Of a stretch of DNA of 64,000 bases, positions 62,776 through 64,000 are shown one piece after another. The translations under genes and the position numbers were made by a program. Every line of letters begins with the position of its first letter. Within the stretch, counting starts at the first letter, position 1. This DNA comes from CAG-1031 sp964391735 (GTDB taxonomy: Bacteria > Bacteroidota > Bacteroidia > Bacteroidales > Muribaculaceae): assembly GCA_964391735.1 (NCBI GenBank), contig CAYMNF010000001.1:31106-95105 (forward strand), in the 5' to 3' direction. The notes under the pieces are model-generated. The model was not told the DNA's origin. It searched no databases and saw nothing but the letters and a program-made list of their open reading frames with translations.

Positions 62776-63957
62776 TCAGCGGTTGCCCTTGGCGCGGTTG
62801 TGGGGCTTGCACAGCATTTGGCAGTTGGAGGCGGTAGTGGCGCCCCCCTTGCTCCACGCCGTTACATGGTCGGCATCCATATCCTTCAGCGGCCAAATGC
62901 GGTTGGCATTGGCATCATGGCCAATGGCGCAGTAGGGGCAATTTGACTTCCCTTTCTCCTTGGCCTTAGCGGTTTGTCGGGCGTAGGCCGCTTTGATGGT
63001 TGACGGTTCAAAAAACCGTATGTCAAGCAGTTGATATTGGGGATTGTTCGCGGCCTCACTAAGCACAAACTCAAAGACCCCACGCTTGTTGCGCACATTT
63101 TCATCAGCCAATAATGTGCTGATGCGCTCGGCTATCTCATCAACACTGAAAGGGGTGTTGACGTAGGTCTCATACAGTCGACCCCACTCAAGGCCACACA
63201 TCTCTCTCTCAACCATCAAGAATTTTCCCGACACCCAATCAATCACCGTGTTGAAGTATGATGTCAACTCTTCGCAATTCTTGTCGTGGCGGTGGGCACT
63301 CATATACTCTTCAACCGTTATGCCCTTTTTTGCCGTCAGCCATTTCAGGGCCGTGGCCAGATAGTCTTGACGCTTGACATCGCCGCGTATGTAGCTGCTC
63401 CACTTCATGACGTTCGAGTTTTGCGAGTTGCTGAATATGCGCTTGGCCTCGGTGACAAACTCACCGCTATACACGGCGTTCATCAACTCTTGGTCGTTTA
63501 GTGGAATACCCACTATGTTGATAGTTTTGAACCACTCCTTCACCTCGGCCTCCTCGCCGCGGCAAACATAGATTGTTAGGGGAGTGTTGAGGATAAGCTC
63601 CTGTTTCTCCTTTGGCAGGCCTGAAAAATATTGCACATTCCCATGCTCATCAGTAATAGCGAATTTCGATGTAAGAAAGCGACCTATCGATGTTATGCGT
63701 TGTTGGCCGTCCAACACCTCATATCTGCCATCCTCGGCGGTATTGAAATATATCAGCCCTATCGGGTATTTGTTCAGTATGGATTGTATAACAGCGACAT
63801 CCCGCTTGCCGTCATTATAAATATAATGCCGCTGGTACTCAGGCTGTATCGTCAGCTTCCCGTCAAGACCAAAGAGGCCTTTCCCCTCAAGTTCGTTGTA
63901 TGTAAACCCTTTGCAGATGTCTGCCACTGTCCACTCGGTATGTAGTGTTGCGTCCAT
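62776..63957 (-). CDS. DUF262 (ParB/Srx-like) and HNH nuclease fusion
   Basis: A 393-residue protein. The N-terminal DUF262 domain has IQPEYQRHYIYN (about residues 37-48) and the NTPase/nuclease motif VLDGQQRITSIGRFL with DGQQR at 83-87. A helical middle region leads to a C-terminal HNH nuclease from about residue 340: a CPYC pair, DADHVTAWSKGG and NCQMLCKPHN. DUF262 is the domain of GmrS, SspE and other DNA-modification-dependent or phage-defence nucleases; here it is fused with a zinc-type HNH. It is the first of two minus-strand genes with the integrase 62 nt downstream. Its substrate is unknown. Confidence 0.85.
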   Translation of the reverse strand: MDATLHTEWTVADICKGFTYNELEGKGLFGLDGKLTIQPEYQRHYIYNDGKRDVAVIQSILNKYPIGLIYFNTAEDGRYEVLDGQQRITSIGRFLTSKFAITDEHGNVQYFSGLPKEKQELILNTPLTIYVCRGEEAEVKEWFKTINIVGIPLNDQELMNAVYSGEFVTEAKRIFSNSQNSNVMKWSSYIRGDVKRQDYLATALKWLTAKKGITVEEYMSAHRHDKNCEELTSYFNTVIDWVSGKFLMVEREMCGLEWGRLYETYVNTPFSVDEIAERISTLLADENVRNKRGVFEFVLSEAANNPQYQLLDIRFFEPSTIKAAYARQTAKAKEKGKSNCPYCAIGHDANANRIWPLKDMDADHVTAWSKGGATTASNCQMLCKPHNRAKGNR

Positions 63958-64000
63958 ATTATTGATTCATAAATTGTTTTTATCGCTTATTCGAAATATT

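Overview
The window looks like a chromosomal segment from a member of the Bacteroidales. This is inferred from several things: TAnnTTTG promoter boxes in front of many genes, a type III glutamine synthetase, the DapL/DapF lysine pathway, a 459-residue Bacteroides-style tryptophanase, a two-protease M16/M13 pair, OmpP1/FadL and BamA-type outer-membrane proteins, and a G+C content of roughly one half or a little more. A Muribaculaceae-like relative is plausible, but genus cannot be settled from the sequence alone. I saw no rRNA, tRNA or CRISPR array.

Layout. 1-3.9 kb, minus strand: partial sppA, then a glycosyltransferase and a YbhN-type membrane protein whose genes overlap. 4.2-14.5 kb, plus strand: a long gene series, ftsK, lolA-like, trxB, mazG, a secreted unknown, topB, a Cys-rich membrane protein, a small beta-barrel, an HsdR_N-like nuclease-fold protein and a GH53 galactanase. 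14.5-21.1 kb: a GT2, then the M16 and M13 metalloproteases and a small membrane protein. 21.05-24.06 kb: an AT-rich type II restriction-modification cassette (C5-cytosine methyltransferase plus HaeII-like endonuclease) flanked by a 345-bp direct duplication. The duplication carries the 3' end of mscL, so one mscL is complete and one is a 5'-truncated fragment. 24.3-41.2 kb: housekeeping genes, namely a polyprenyl synthetase, dapF, dapL, glnN, a purF-like gene, the yceD-rpmF-fabH group, htpG, an NSS transporter, a DUF362 protein, a GT2 and rsgA. 41.4-44.5 kb: a low-complexity Trp/Gly/Pro-rich and RPST-repeat secreted protein paired with an OmpP1/FadL-like porin. 44.6-45.4 kb: a toxin-antitoxin locus with an intact XRE antitoxin and a toxin gene broken by two in-frame TAA codons. 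45.7-53.6 kb: a BamA/TamA-type protein, a HAD phosphatase and a TolC-HlyD-permease-permease export operon. 53.8-58.7 kb: mutS2 and a divergent cbiM / cbiQ-cbiO nickel/cobalt ECF transporter. 58.7-61.6 kb: alpha-amylase and tryptophanase. 61.8-64 kb: a tyrosine recombinase beside a DUF262-HNH nuclease, a possible small mobile or defence locus at the window edge.

The most distinctive object is the restriction-modification insertion. Its architecture (cassette between long, nearly identical copies of target DNA, with one functional gene copy preserved) fits insertion with long target duplication rather than a transposon. A second pattern runs through the window: in at least five genes on both strands a TAnnTTTG promoter box ends only 4-5 nt before the start codon, which suggests leaderless mRNAs.
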